Source: JACPDI01 sp035463475 (GTDB taxonomy: Bacteria; Acidobacteriota; Vicinamibacteria; Vicinamibacterales; 2-12-FULL-66-21). Taken from it: DNA of 64,000 nucleotides. The stretch is from positions 1 through 64,000 of the forward strand of contig DATHTE010000058.1 of the NCBI GenBank assembly GCA_035463475.1. The letters run 5' to 3'. Made by a program: the position numbers and the translations under genes. Shown piece after piece: positions 46,095-55,247 of the stretch (positions are counted from its first letter, which is position 1; each line of letters opens with the position of its first letter). The notes under the pieces were generated by a model. That model had not been told where the DNA came from and did no database searches. It saw only the letters and a program-made list of their open reading frames with translations.

Positions 46095-48614
46095 CTACTC
46101 CGCGCGGAGTGCAACCAGCGGGTCCACTCGAGCCGCGCGGCGTCCCGGGGCAAGCAGCGCCACCAGGGACACCAGCGAGACCAGCCCGACCACCGCGACG
46201 TAGGTGAACGGATCCAGCGGGCTCACGTTGAACAGGATGTTCGCGATCGCCGTACGGCCGAGCGTCGCCAGTCCCAGCGATAGCCCGAGGCCGAGCACCA
46301 GGCCGAGCGCGACCTGCAGCGAGCCCTGCGTGAGGACCATGCGCAGGATCTGGCGATGGTCGGCGCCGAGCGCCAAGCGCACGCCGAACTCCTGAGTGCG
46401 GCGGTTCACCGCGAACGACATCACGCCGTAGATCCCGACCGAGGCGAGCACGACCGCGATCACGCCGAATGCCGTGAACATCGTCGCGATCAGCCGGCTC
46501 GGCGCAATCGTCCCGTCGAGGTTCTGCTTCGGCGTCGCCACGAAGTACAGCGGCAGGTTGGGATCGAGTTTCTGGATTTCCTGGCGCAGCACGTTGGCGA
46601 GCGCTTCGGGGCGCTGGCCGGAGTGCGCCTTCACGAGAACCGTCGCGAACTGGTTCGCAACCGCGGTCTCCGGCGCCGGGCCGAAGGGAAGGGAGTAGAA
46701 GGGCACGTAGAAGCCCGAGGTGTCAACGTTGGGGTTGTTGAACGGCCCCAGCATCCGCACGGTGGTCACCACGCCGACGATCGTGCGCCAGGGCCCGTAC
46801 TGCGGCGTGCTGCCGTCCCCGGTCCTGAATCGTCTTCCGACGGCGCTCTGGTTCCCGAAGTGCTTCCGCGCGAAGTCCTGGTTGACGATGGCGACCGGCC
46901 GCGCCAGGTTGAGATCCTCTTCGGTGAAGCCCCGCCCTTCGACGAACTTCTGCCCCAGCAGCGCAAAGAAGCCAGGCGACACCTGCTCGAAGTTCGTGTT
47001 CGGACGATCCCGGGGATCCTTGTACACGACGCCGTCGATCTCGATGGGACCGTTGCCGGAGAACACCATGCGGAGGCGGCTCGTGAGCGCCACCGCGGCG
47101 AACGCGGGCGAGTTGCCCAGCTCGCGCATCACACGATCGTAGAAGAGCTTCCGCGAGTCCGGCGTGGGATAGTCGGCGTCCATCAGCCCCACGCGCGCGG
47201 ACAGCATCGCCGAGGTGTCGTAGCCGTAGTCGATCGTCTGCTGTCCCACCAGCGACCGGACCTGCAGCATTGAGCCGATCAGCAGCACGCACGTCACCAC
47301 GATCTGGAGCACCACGAGGCCGCGCGTCACGAGGCCGATCCGGCCGCTGGTGCTCCCGCGCCCGCCCTCGCGCAGGACGGCCGCCGCGCTGACGCGCGAC
47401 GCCATCCACGCCGGCAGCAGCCCGGAGAGCACCGCCGCCGCCACGGCCGCGCTCACGGTGAACGCGAGCGCGGCGAGATCGATCTCCATGATCATCCACG
47501 CCGGCGGCGGGAACTCCATGTTGCGCAGCGTCGCCGCGAGCCAGTCCACCGACAGGTACGCGAGAAGGATGCCCAGCACCGCGCCCGCCCCCGCGAGGAG
47601 CAGACTCTCGGTGAGCATCTGGCGCATCAGTCGGGTCCGCGTGGCGCCCAGCGAGGAGCGGACCGCCAGCTCCCGGGCCCGCACCATCGCGCGGGCGAAT
47701 TGCATGTTCATCACGTTCACGCACGCGATGAGCAGCACTCCCGCGCAGAACGCAAGCATGGTCAGCAGCGTGCCCCGCAGCGGCAGCGGTGTGAACGTCT
47801 TGATCAGCGGCTCGACCAGCCCGGTGTTGAAGCGCTTGTTCGTATCCGGGTACGCCTTCGCGAAGCGCGCGGCGAACCCGCTGATCTCCGCCTCGGCCTG
47901 GCCGATTTCGACGCCTGAGCGAATGAGCCCGAGCACGGCGGGGGCGTTCGCGCGCGGATCGTTCCGCGGGCGGACCGGGAACTCGCTGTAGAGGGGAATC
48001 CAGAGCTCCTCGTTCACCGGGAAGCTGAAGCCCTGCGGCATGACGCCGATGAGCGTCGCGGGGGCGCCGTTGATCCGCACGGGCTTGCCCACGATGTCCT
48101 GGGCGCCGCCGAAGTCGCGCTGCCAGATGCCGTAGCTGATGAGCGCCACCTTCGGGGCGCCTGGCTTGTTGTCCTCCGCCGTGAGGTCGCGCCCCAGCAT
48201 CGGGCGGACGCCCAGAATCCGGAGAAAGTCCTCGGTGACGTACGCGCCTGTGTATCGCTGCGGCACGCCGTTCAGCGTCACGTTGACGGTCGATCCGTTC
48301 AGGTACGACGCCATCCGCTCGAACGACTGCTGCGCCGGGCGCATCTCCTCGAAGTCCATCGAAAGCACGCGGCCATTCACCCCGAAGAACGTGGCGCTCG
48401 ACGGGTCGATGAAGTTCACGTTCATCATCCGGTCGGCGTTCGGGAAGGAAAAGCCGCGTAGCATCACACCGTTCACCACGCTGAACTGGGTGGTGACCGC
48501 CGCGATGCCGAGGGCGAGCACGAAGATGGCGAGCGCGGCGAAGGCTCTCTCCTTCACGAGGATGCGGAGACCGATGCGGATGTCCTGGAGCAAGGGTTCG
48601 AGGCGCATAGTCAC
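46095..48614 (-). CDS. ADOP-type ABC permease (FtsX/MacB-like)
   Basis: An 839-residue permease. An N-terminal TM helix (about 20-45) is followed by a large periplasmic MacB_PCD domain (about 50-270, with GRDLTAEDNKPGAPKVALIS and GFSFPVNEELWIPLY), three TM helices (about 285-400), a second periplasmic domain (about 440-680) and a final three-TM FtsX domain (about 700-839, with MSFAVNRRTQEFGVRLALGA). This duplicated FtsX layout is characteristic of the acidobacterial duplicated orphan permease (ADOP) group. No ABC ATPase is next to it, as usual for ADOP genes. Its transported substrate is unknown. Confidence 0.92.
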   Translation of the reverse strand: MTMRLEPLLQDIRIGLRILVKERAFAALAIFVLALGIAAVTTQFSVVNGVMLRGFSFPNADRMMNVNFIDPSSATFFGVNGRVLSMDFEEMRPAQQSFERMASYLNGSTVNVTLNGVPQRYTGAYVTEDFLRILGVRPMLGRDLTAEDNKPGAPKVALISYGIWQRDFGGAQDIVGKPVRINGAPATLIGVMPQGFSFPVNEELWIPLYSEFPVRPRNDPRANAPAVLGLIRSGVEIGQAEAEISGFAARFAKAYPDTNKRFNTGLVEPLIKTFTPLPLRGTLLTMLAFCAGVLLIACVNVMNMQFARAMVRARELAVRSSLGATRTRLMRQMLTESLLLAGAGAVLGILLAYLSVDWLAATLRNMEFPPPAWMIMEIDLAALAFTVSAAVAAAVLSGLLPAWMASRVSAAAVLREGGRGSTSGRIGLVTRGLVVLQIVVTCVLLIGSMLQVRSLVGQQTIDYGYDTSAMLSARVGLMDADYPTPDSRKLFYDRVMRELGNSPAFAAVALTSRLRMVFSGNGPIEIDGVVYKDPRDRPNTNFEQVSPGFFALLGQKFVEGRGFTEEDLNLARPVAIVNQDFARKHFGNQSAVGRRFRTGDGSTPQYGPWRTIVGVVTTVRMLGPFNNPNVDTSGFYVPFYSLPFGPAPETAVANQFATVLVKAHSGQRPEALANVLRQEIQKLDPNLPLYFVATPKQNLDGTIAPSRLIATMFTAFGVIAVVLASVGIYGVMSFAVNRRTQEFGVRLALGADHRQILRMVLTQGSLQVALGLVLGLGLSLGLATLGRTAIANILFNVSPLDPFTYVAVVGLVSLVSLVALLAPGRRAARVDPLVALRAE

Positions 48615-48766
48615 CTATGACGACCAATCGCCCCTGGACGTTCCACGATGTGCGGCGGGCCGCGGGCGGTCCGCGGCGCGCGCGCGCGCGGCAGTTTCTT
48701 TGGCGACAACAGCTTGGCGGCGGCTTGCGGCCTCCCGCGGCCTGAGGGTATTCTCCGCTCTCCTCT

Positions 48767-49228
48767 ATGGCGGTCATCGACGGTCTGGACCCGCTGATCG
48801 GCGCGTGGTCGGGGACGAGCCGGCTTTATCGACCGTGGACCTCGCCGGCCGAGAGCGACTCGGATTCCACCGCCGTCGTGACCACGGCGGCCGCGGGCAC
48901 CGCCGTCAGCATCACCTACACGTGGGCGTTCGAGGGCGCGCCGCAGGAGGGTGTGCTGCTGCTGACCCGTCACCCGGAGGGACAGCAGGTCACCGCCGTA
49001 TGGACGGACTCCTGGCACATGGGGCACGACTTCATGCGCAGCGTGGGGAGGACGGAGGCAGATGGTGCGGTGTCGGTGCTCGGCTCCTACGCTGCGCCGC
49101 CCGGACCGGACTGGCGCTGGCGCACGGTCCTTCGTGCGAGCGGCCGGGACGCCTTCGAGCTGCTCATGTACAACATCTCGCCGGAGGGGGAGGAAGCGCT
49201 CGCCTTCCACAACCGCTACCGGCGGTGA
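48767..49228 (+). CDS. DUF1579-family protein
   Basis: A 153-residue protein resembling DUF1579/lipocalin-like single-domain proteins: LDPLIGAWSGTSRLYRPW at the start, VTAVWTDSWHMGHDFMRSVG near the middle and a strand-rich body. The role is unknown in this family. A TATTCT (48749-48754) only 13 bases before the ATG suggests a very short mRNA leader. It is divergent from the ADOP permease and is followed 13 bases later by the prolyl-tRNA deacylase gene. Confidence 0.75.
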   Translation: MAVIDGLDPLIGAWSGTSRLYRPWTSPAESDSDSTAVVTTAAAGTAVSITYTWAFEGAPQEGVLLLTRHPEGQQVTAVWTDSWHMGHDFMRSVGRTEADGAVSVLGSYAAPPGPDWRWRTVLRASGRDAFELLMYNISPEGEEALAFHNRYRR

Positions 49229-49241
49229 GCGGGAGCAGGTG

Positions 49242-49766
49242 ATGTCGGAGCGGTCGCCAGCCGAAGCAGCCGTGTACGAAACGCTGGACGCGCTGCAGAT
49301 CCGCTGGACGCGGTACGAGCACCCGCCGGTGTTCACCGTGGAGGAGGCGCAGGAGCACTGGGCGGCGATTCCCGCCACGCACTGCAAGAACCTGCTCCTG
49401 CGCAACAAGAAAGGCTCGACGCATTATCTGGTGATTGTCGAGAGCAGCAAGCGCGTCGACATCGGATCGCTCACGCGCACGCTCAACGAAGATCGACTCA
49501 GCTTCGCGTCGGCGGAGCGCCTCGCCGCGACGTTGGGGCTGACGCCCGGGTCTGTGTCGCCGTTCGGCCTCATCCACCCTGGCGCGAAAGACGTGCGCGT
49601 CGCGATCGACGCGGACCTGCGGGCTGCGCGCGACGTCGCCTTCCACCCCAACGTCAATACCGCCACGATCGTCCTCGCGTGGGGAGACTTCGAGCGGTTC
49701 TTGCGGGAGCGGGGAAACATCGTGCGATATGTCCGCGTCCAGGATTCAGGGACGCCTGGACCCTGA
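49242..49766 (+). CDS. ProX/YbaK-type prolyl-tRNA deacylase
   Basis: A 174-residue trans-editing protein that hydrolyses mischarged aminoacyl-tRNA(Pro). It shows the YbaK/ProX core: RWTRYEHPPVFTVEEAQEH (about 19-37), CKNLLLRNKKGSTHYLVIVES (about 46-66, quoted in parts: KNLLLRNKKG), GLTPGSVSPFGLI (about 99-111) and HPNVNTATIVL near the end. The Lys in the KNLLLRNKK block is the conserved catalytic-type residue of the family. The ATG at 49242 follows GGGAGCAGG; a longer frame exists but overlaps the previous gene. Confidence 0.88.
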   Translation: MSERSPAEAAVYETLDALQIRWTRYEHPPVFTVEEAQEHWAAIPATHCKNLLLRNKKGSTHYLVIVESSKRVDIGSLTRTLNEDRLSFASAERLAATLGLTPGSVSPFGLIHPGAKDVRVAIDADLRAARDVAFHPNVNTATIVLAWGDFERFLRERGNIVRYVRVQDSGTPGP

Positions 49767-49793
49767 AGCCTGAACCCTTCCAAGGAGCCAGCC

Positions 49794-50894
49794 GTGGACC
49801 GTGCGAACGCGCTTCCGTACGTCGCAACCGTCGACGACTACGAGCGGCAGGCCGAAACGCTGCTCGAGGCCCTGAACGCGAAGGAAGCTTCGGCCGCCTG
49901 GCGCTTCAAGTGGGAACACCCGCGCTTTCGCGGACGGTCGGTCGCGGACGTGCGGGACGCCACGCTCGATCTCGCGGACGCGCGGACGGTCGTCGCGCAG
50001 GAATATGCCTTCGACGACTGGGCGGATCTCGTGGCGTTCGCCGACGCCGTGCGCCGGGAAGGCCCCGTCGCCCTGTTCGAAACCGCCGTGGAAACCGTCG
50101 TCTCGGGCGACGCTGCCGGTCTTCGATCCGTCCTGCGCGAGCGCCCGGACATGGTCCGCGCGCGCTCGACCCGCCGGCACCACGCGACGCTGCTCCATTA
50201 CGTCGCCGCCAACGGCGTGGAAGGCAGCCGCCAGATGACGCCGCCCAACGCCGTCGAGATCGCGAAGATCCTGCTCGATGCCGGCGCGGAAGTCGATGCG
50301 CTGGCGGACATGTACGACGCGAAGTGCACGACGATGAGCATGCTCGTGTCGAGCACCCATCCGCACAAAGCGGGTCTGCAGGGAGCGCTCGTCGAGACGC
50401 TGCTCGATTACGGCGCGGCGTTCGTGGGGCCCGGATCGAACTGGCAGTCGGCCCTCGTGACCGCGCTGACGTTCGGGTATCTCGACACCGCGGAGGCGCT
50501 GGCGCGGCGCGGCGCGCCCGTGGACGACCTCGCCGCGGCAGCTGGTCTCGGCCGCCAGGAAGAGGCGGAGCGGCTGCTGCCGGATGCGGACGCGAAAACC
50601 CGGCACATCGCGCTCGCGCTCGCCGCGCAACACGGCCACGCCGACGTCGTCCGGTTGCTGCTCGATGCCGGTGAGGATCCGAGCCGGTACAACCCCGAGG
50701 GCTACCACTCCCACGCGACGCCGCTCCACCACGCCGTCTGGTGCGAGCGCGACTCGGTGGTGCGGCTGCTGGTCGAGCGCGGGGCACGGCTTGACATCAA
50801 GGACACGGTGTACCTGGGGACGCCGCTGGACTGGGCGGTCTACGGCGGAAAGACCGCGCTCGCCGAGTACCTGCGCGCCGCTACAGGGTCGTGA
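49794..50894 (+). CDS. Ankyrin-repeat protein
   Basis: A 366-residue cytoplasmic-type protein. It begins with GTG after AAGGAGCC. The C-terminal two-thirds hold ankyrin repeats, best seen as TLLHYVAANGVEGSR (about 125 on), ALALAAQHGHADVVRLLLDAG, TPLHHAVWCERDSVVRLLVERGA and TPLDWAVYGGKTALAEYL. The N-terminal 100 residues are helical with no known domain. Ankyrin arrays mediate protein binding, and no partner is evident here. It overlaps the convergent DUF3667 gene by 14 bases. Confidence 0.85.
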   Translation: MDRANALPYVATVDDYERQAETLLEALNAKEASAAWRFKWEHPRFRGRSVADVRDATLDLADARTVVAQEYAFDDWADLVAFADAVRREGPVALFETAVETVVSGDAAGLRSVLRERPDMVRARSTRRHHATLLHYVAANGVEGSRQMTPPNAVEIAKILLDAGAEVDALADMYDAKCTTMSMLVSSTHPHKAGLQGALVETLLDYGAAFVGPGSNWQSALVTALTFGYLDTAEALARRGAPVDDLAAAAGLGRQEEAERLLPDADAKTRHIALALAAQHGHADVVRLLLDAGEDPSRYNPEGYHSHATPLHHAVWCERDSVVRLLVERGARLDIKDTVYLGTPLDWAVYGGKTALAEYLRAATGS

Positions 50895-51747
50895 GCGCGT
50901 ACGCGAGCATCAGCACGCTGACCGCTAACAAACAAAGGGAGTACACGACGGCGACGGCCGCAGCCTTTGCGAGGGTCCTGCCCCAGGGATCGTGAAACAC
51001 CCGCCGCGACGCCGCCAGTCCGTACCACAGGGCGTAACCGGCCAACGCCGCCTGGATGGCAACCGTCGCGGCCGAAGCCGGGAGGAATCCCGTCACGAAG
51101 GTCGACAGCGCGAGCGTCGCGAACCACGCGGCGTGAAGATGGAGCGCAAAGTAAAGGTGCGCCGGATAGCGTGGGATCGTGCGGCGCCAGCCGACCCTGG
51201 TGAGCAGCGCGAACAGCGGGAGCAGCGCGAACATCGCCTTGGGATAGGCGGTGCGGATCGTCCGATTGAGCCGCGCCTGGTCGGCGGCCGCGCGCTCGAG
51301 ACGCTCGATCCCGAAGAGCCGTGCCGGAAGGCCCTTCTCGATCTCCCGGCGCGCTTCCGGCGTCAGCGTGGTGCTTCCGTCCGGGCTGGTGATCGTGACG
51401 CTGGCCACCTCGCGTGGGGCGCGTCCGGTGATGGCTTCGATCAGCGGGCCGCTCAGGAAGTAGGCCACGCTGCAGATCAGGTACACGCGCAAGGGCGGAA
51501 GCCATCGGGCGCGGCGGCCGGCCAGAAAGTCCGTTGTGAGGAGGCCCGGGTTGACGAACAGCGTCTTGAGGGTCCTCGGGACCTTACCTTCCCACTGCGT
51601 CAGCTCCTGCGCCGCCTCGTGGAGGAACTCACGCAGTGTGAGGTCCGTGTGCGGCTCCTTCTGCCCGCAGCTCGCGCAGTACGCGCCCGTGAGCACGGCG
51701 CCGCAGTTCAGGCACTCCGACAATGTGGCTGGCTGCACAACACGCAC
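50881..51747 (-). CDS. DUF3667 zinc-ribbon membrane protein
   Basis: A 288-residue protein: a zinc-ribbon at the N-terminus (CLNCGAVLTGAYCASCGQ, residues 12-29), a short amphipathic helix and about five TM helices (VYLICSVAYFLSGP, MFALLPLFALLTR, LYFALHLHAAWFAT and two later ones). This architecture is DUF3667, a family of unknown function found in Acidobacteriota and Bacteroidetes. The start is a GTG at 51747, and an in-frame GTG four codons later is also possible. The cysteines occur in the usual C-x2-C pairs. Confidence 0.8.
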   Translation of the reverse strand: MRVVQPATLSECLNCGAVLTGAYCASCGQKEPHTDLTLREFLHEAAQELTQWEGKVPRTLKTLFVNPGLLTTDFLAGRRARWLPPLRVYLICSVAYFLSGPLIEAITGRAPREVASVTITSPDGSTTLTPEARREIEKGLPARLFGIERLERAAADQARLNRTIRTAYPKAMFALLPLFALLTRVGWRRTIPRYPAHLYFALHLHAAWFATLALSTFVTGFLPASAATVAIQAALAGYALWYGLAASRRVFHDPWGRTLAKAAAVAVVYSLCLLAVSVLMLAYALTTL

Positions 51748-51768
51748 AATATCGCTCCGATTGCCGCG

Positions 51769-52854
51769 TCAGGGGCGCGGAACCGTGTCACGTTCGAGGC
51801 GCGGCGCCACGTCCCGGCGCCGATGCCAGCGCGAGGCGACCCACGACTTGACCACCGACAGCACCGACAGGAACGCGGTGAACAGCACGTACGCCGCCGC
51901 CCACTGCCACAGCGACAGGCTGCGGTGGAGCGGATCGGACACTCGTCCGTACACCATCTCCACGTGAATCCAGTAGACGAACAGCGACGTTCGTCCGAAC
52001 TGCTGCATGAAGCTCGAGCGTGAGGCGAACACCGCGTCACGCAGGCGGTTCCATGCGAACGACAGCGGCAGGAGGAGCAGCAGGATTCCCACGCGAAGCG
52101 CGAAGAACGCGGGTGAGCTGGTCCAGAAGTAGGTCGGCGGAAACGCCGACGGCAGGAACGACGCCGCGAACGCGCCACCGGCGAGCAGCGCGCCCGAGAC
52201 GAGAAACGCGAGGTTCAACCGCCTTTCAGCGTGCGCGTCCGTGGCGCGGGCCAGGAGCACGCCCGCCACGGCGCCGGCCGCGAGGAACCCCGCCCACGGA
52301 AAGAGCACGAAATTCGTCAGCGACGGAACGGGACGGAGGTACGCCTCGACGAAGTCGGGCAGCGCGGACGGCCAGGCGGCGTTGCGGACAAACGGGGTGG
52401 CAATGCCCGCCAGCACGGCCATCGCCCCGAGCACCACGACTCGCACGCGCCCGGACGAGGTCCACCCGACAATCGCCGCGGCGATCGCGATCGCCGGGCC
52501 CATGATGTTCAGGATGTCCACTCTCAGCAGCGTGGACCACGCGCCGCCGCCCAGCAGCTTCGCCTGCAGCCGGAATAGAAACGCGAGACCGTACACTTCC
52601 CAGCCCCGGCGCTGCACCGCGCGCGCGGCGCTGCGCAGGTCCGCTCCCCTGCGCATCCTCGCGTCCACGGCGAGCGGCACGGCGACGCCCGCAAGGAAGA
52701 GGAACAGCGGCGCGCCGAAGCCACCGAGGATCCCACCCAGGCCAAAGACCGGCGTCGTCCGATCGGGGGCGCGCGTCCACGCATCGAGCGTGTGGGCCTC
52801 GACCATGATCAGGACCGCGAGCCCGCGCAGCCAGTCGATGTAGCCGCGACGCAT
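51769..52854 (-). CDS. HGSNAT-like/DUF1624 membrane acyltransferase
   Basis: A 361-residue polytopic protein with about ten TM helices. The N-terminal MRRGYIDWLRGLAVLIMVEA-type motif (Arg-x-x-Asp-x-x-Arg-Gly) and FGAPLFLFLAGVAVPLAV (about 47-64), with GRTSLFVYWIHVEMVY near 290-305, place it with heparan-alpha-glucosaminide N-acetyltransferase-like proteins (DUF1624/DUF5009). These are thought to move acyl groups across the membrane to sugars. ATG at 52854 is preceded by GGGGAG. It is downstream of nhaA (41-base gap) in the same orientation. Confidence 0.75.
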   Translation of the reverse strand: MRRGYIDWLRGLAVLIMVEAHTLDAWTRAPDRTTPVFGLGGILGGFGAPLFLFLAGVAVPLAVDARMRRGADLRSAARAVQRRGWEVYGLAFLFRLQAKLLGGGAWSTLLRVDILNIMGPAIAIAAAIVGWTSSGRVRVVVLGAMAVLAGIATPFVRNAAWPSALPDFVEAYLRPVPSLTNFVLFPWAGFLAAGAVAGVLLARATDAHAERRLNLAFLVSGALLAGGAFAASFLPSAFPPTYFWTSSPAFFALRVGILLLLLPLSFAWNRLRDAVFASRSSFMQQFGRTSLFVYWIHVEMVYGRVSDPLHRSLSLWQWAAAYVLFTAFLSVLSVVKSWVASRWHRRRDVAPRLERDTVPRP

Positions 52855-52895
52855 CCTCGTCTCCCCGGCGGCGCCCGCTCGCGCCGGTGTTCCGA

Positions 52896-54044
52896 TTACG
52901 AGCCTGCGCCGGCGCGATGCCGCCGGAACCGGCCCACGCCGAGCACCCATGCCGCCACCACCGCGAGCGGCGCGGATGCGAAACTGAGAAGCGCGCCCAT
53001 CTTCGTCTCTGCCAGCAGGTCGCCGTCGGGAAAAGCCGCGGTCGCGAAAAACAGCGCGACCGTGAAGCCGATGGCCGCCGCGAGACCAACGACGAGCATG
53101 TCGGCGACGCGAATCCCCCGCAGCTCGCCAAGCCGTGCCGCGATGGCGCCGTAGCTGAGCGCCATGATGCCGATCGGCTTGCCCGCGATGAGGCCGATCA
53201 TGACGAACCAGGTGCCCGGGCCGACGCTGGACAGCGACACGCCGGCATTGACCAGGCCAAAGAAGAAGAGAATCAATTGCACCGGGGTGTGCCACCAGTG
53301 CTCGAACTCGTTGAGCGGATCATGCGCGTGCCGTTCCTCCTCGGCGAGGATGCCCGGGTCGCGCCGCTCGCGCGGAATGAACGGGATGACAGGCACGAGC
53401 GCGAGGGCCGGATGCAGGCCGCCGCGGAAAAATGCGACCCACGACACCACGCCGGCGCCGATCACATAGGGCCAGAAGCTGCGGACCTTTCGTTTCTGCA
53501 GCACCGAGGCGATCCACATCGCCACGATCACGAGCACGAGGAACTCGCCCGGCCGGACGGTCCCGGTCGGGTAGAACGCCGCCAGCAGCACGAGCCCCAT
53601 CGCGTCGTCGGCGATGGCGAGGAGCAGGAGGAACGGAATCGCCGGGTGCTTCGGCCCGAAGATCCAGCGCGCGACCAGGTAGCTGAACGCGATGTCCGTC
53701 GCGCACGGGATCGCCCAGCCGCGCAGCAGCGGCTCGTTGCCGGTGGAGACCGCCAGCCATGCGTAGAGGAGCGCCGGGCCCGCCATGCCGCCGGCCGCCG
53801 CCAGCAGCGGGACGGCCGCGCGCCGAGGCGACGCGAGCGCGCCGCCGGGCAGCGTCGCTTCCACGATCTCCTTCGCGGCGAGCGCGAAGAAGAAGACCAT
53901 GCCGACGTCGTTGACGAGGAAGTGCAGCGCGTGAGCGAAGCGCTCGTAGCTGGCGTGCGCCGCGTTCGCCCACACCAGTCCGGTAGCCGCCCCGATGAGC
54001 AGCCCGAGCTGGTTATCGCGGATGGCCGAAAGCAGACGCTTCAC
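52896..54044 (-). CDS. nhaA: Na+/H+ antiporter NhaA
   Basis: A 382-residue antiporter with 11-12 TM helices. Signature segments are VGMVFFFALAAKEIVEATLPGG (about 46-67, in parts), GWAIPCATDIAFSYLVARW (about 109-127), and the two acidic ion-binding Asp residues in LLLAIADDAMGLVLLA (about 139-154). It exchanges cytoplasmic Na+ for protons. It overlaps the L-threonine aldolase stop region by four bases (ATGA), so they are co-translated. Confidence 0.92.
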   Translation of the reverse strand: MKRLLSAIRDNQLGLLIGAATGLVWANAAHASYERFAHALHFLVNDVGMVFFFALAAKEIVEATLPGGALASPRRAAVPLLAAAGGMAGPALLYAWLAVSTGNEPLLRGWAIPCATDIAFSYLVARWIFGPKHPAIPFLLLLAIADDAMGLVLLAAFYPTGTVRPGEFLVLVIVAMWIASVLQKRKVRSFWPYVIGAGVVSWVAFFRGGLHPALALVPVIPFIPRERRDPGILAEEERHAHDPLNEFEHWWHTPVQLILFFFGLVNAGVSLSSVGPGTWFVMIGLIAGKPIGIMALSYGAIAARLGELRGIRVADMLVVGLAAAIGFTVALFFATAAFPDGDLLAETKMGALLSFASAPLAVVAAWVLGVGRFRRHRAGAGS

Positions 54045-55081
54045 ACCAGCGCGTGAAGTGCGGCTTGGACCGCTTTCGCGGCACGCCCGCAGTCGTCGGC
54101 GGAAATGCCCAGGTGCGTGACCGCGCGGACGCGCCGGCCCCCCACCGCTCCGAGCAGCACGCCCTCGCGGCGGGCGGACTCGACGAAAGCGTCCACGTTC
54201 GTGCCTTCGGGCACCGTGAAGATGACGATGTTGGTCTGCACGCGCGGTGGATCGAGATCGACGCCGGGGATCGCCGCCAGATCGGCCGCCAGCCGTTGCG
54301 CGGTCGCGTGATCCTCGGCCAGCCGATCGACCATCTCGGTGAGCGCGATGATGCCGGCCGCTGCGAGGATGCCGACCTGGCGCATGCCGCCTCCGAGCAT
54401 CTTGCGCTGCCGTCGCGCGCGATCGATGAACGCGCGATCGGCGGCGATCATCGACCCGGCGGGTGCAGCGAGCCCTTTCGACAGGCAGAACTGGATTGAC
54501 GACACGTGCCGCGTCCAGTCGGTCACAGCGCGGCCGGTCGCGACCGAAGCGTTGAAGATGCGAGCGCCGTCGAGATGCACCCGCAGCCCCCGGCGACGCG
54601 CGAGCTCGCCGACCGCCTCGACGTACGCCGGCGCGAGGATCGCGCCGCCGCGGCGGTTGTGCGTGTTCTCGAGGCAGACCACCGCGGCTTCAGCGTAGTG
54701 CACGTCGCGAGCGGAGGGGCGGATCGCCCGCTCGATCTCGTCGAGCGGCAGCGTGGCGTCCGCGCTGGTCGGCACCGTGTGGAAGATCGCGCCGCCGAGC
54801 GCCGAGGCGCCCCCCGCCTCGTGAATGAAGATGTGGCTCTGGTCACCCAGAATGACTTCCTGGCCGCGGCCCGCGTGCGTGAGCACCGAGATCAGGTTGC
54901 CCATCGTGCCGCTGGGCACGAAGAGCGCCGCTTCCTTCCCCATCAGCTCCGCGGCGAGCGCCTCGAGCCGGATGACGGTGGGATCTTCGCGGTAGACGTC
55001 GTCGCCGACCTCCGCATCGGCCATCGCGCGCCGCATGGCGGGGGTCGGCAGCGTCACCGTGTCACTGCGCAGATCGATCAT
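54041..55081 (-). CDS. ltaE: Low-specificity L-threonine aldolase
   Basis: A 346-residue PLP enzyme that cleaves L-threonine or allo-threonine to glycine and acetaldehyde. Motifs are IDLRSDTVTLPTPAMRRAM (residues 2-20), ALFVPSGTMGNLISVL (about 52-67), HLDGARIFNASVA (about 169-181), and the PLP lysine in IQFCLSKGLAAPAGS (Lys near 202). Length and order are typical. It is the first gene of an operon with nhaA and the acyltransferase. The divergent promoter region toward iorA (55082-55247) is 166 bases. Confidence 0.93.
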   Translation of the reverse strand: MIDLRSDTVTLPTPAMRRAMADAEVGDDVYREDPTVIRLEALAAELMGKEAALFVPSGTMGNLISVLTHAGRGQEVILGDQSHIFIHEAGGASALGGAIFHTVPTSADATLPLDEIERAIRPSARDVHYAEAAVVCLENTHNRRGGAILAPAYVEAVGELARRRGLRVHLDGARIFNASVATGRAVTDWTRHVSSIQFCLSKGLAAPAGSMIAADRAFIDRARRQRKMLGGGMRQVGILAAAGIIALTEMVDRLAEDHATAQRLAADLAAIPGVDLDPPRVQTNIVIFTVPEGTNVDAFVESARREGVLLGAVGGRRVRAVTHLGISADDCGRAAKAVQAALHALV

Positions 55082-55247
55082 GCTGTTCCGGATTCTGCTT
55101 GGCGCGGACCGCGACGGTCAAGCACTGACGGAAAACAGGAGGCGCGCGGGCAACCGCCGGAAATCCGGCACCGATCGCGGCCGATCGGCATGAAACGCGC
55201 GTTTTCTGGCCTCGTTTCCTAGCACGAAGGTTGCTGTATTGCGGTGC

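Noticed and set aside
52896..54044. NhaA with altered ion-binding site (AIADD rather than AIIDD)
   Set aside because: Both Asp residues that bind Na+ are kept, and the change lies in a neighbouring position, so it is normal family variation.
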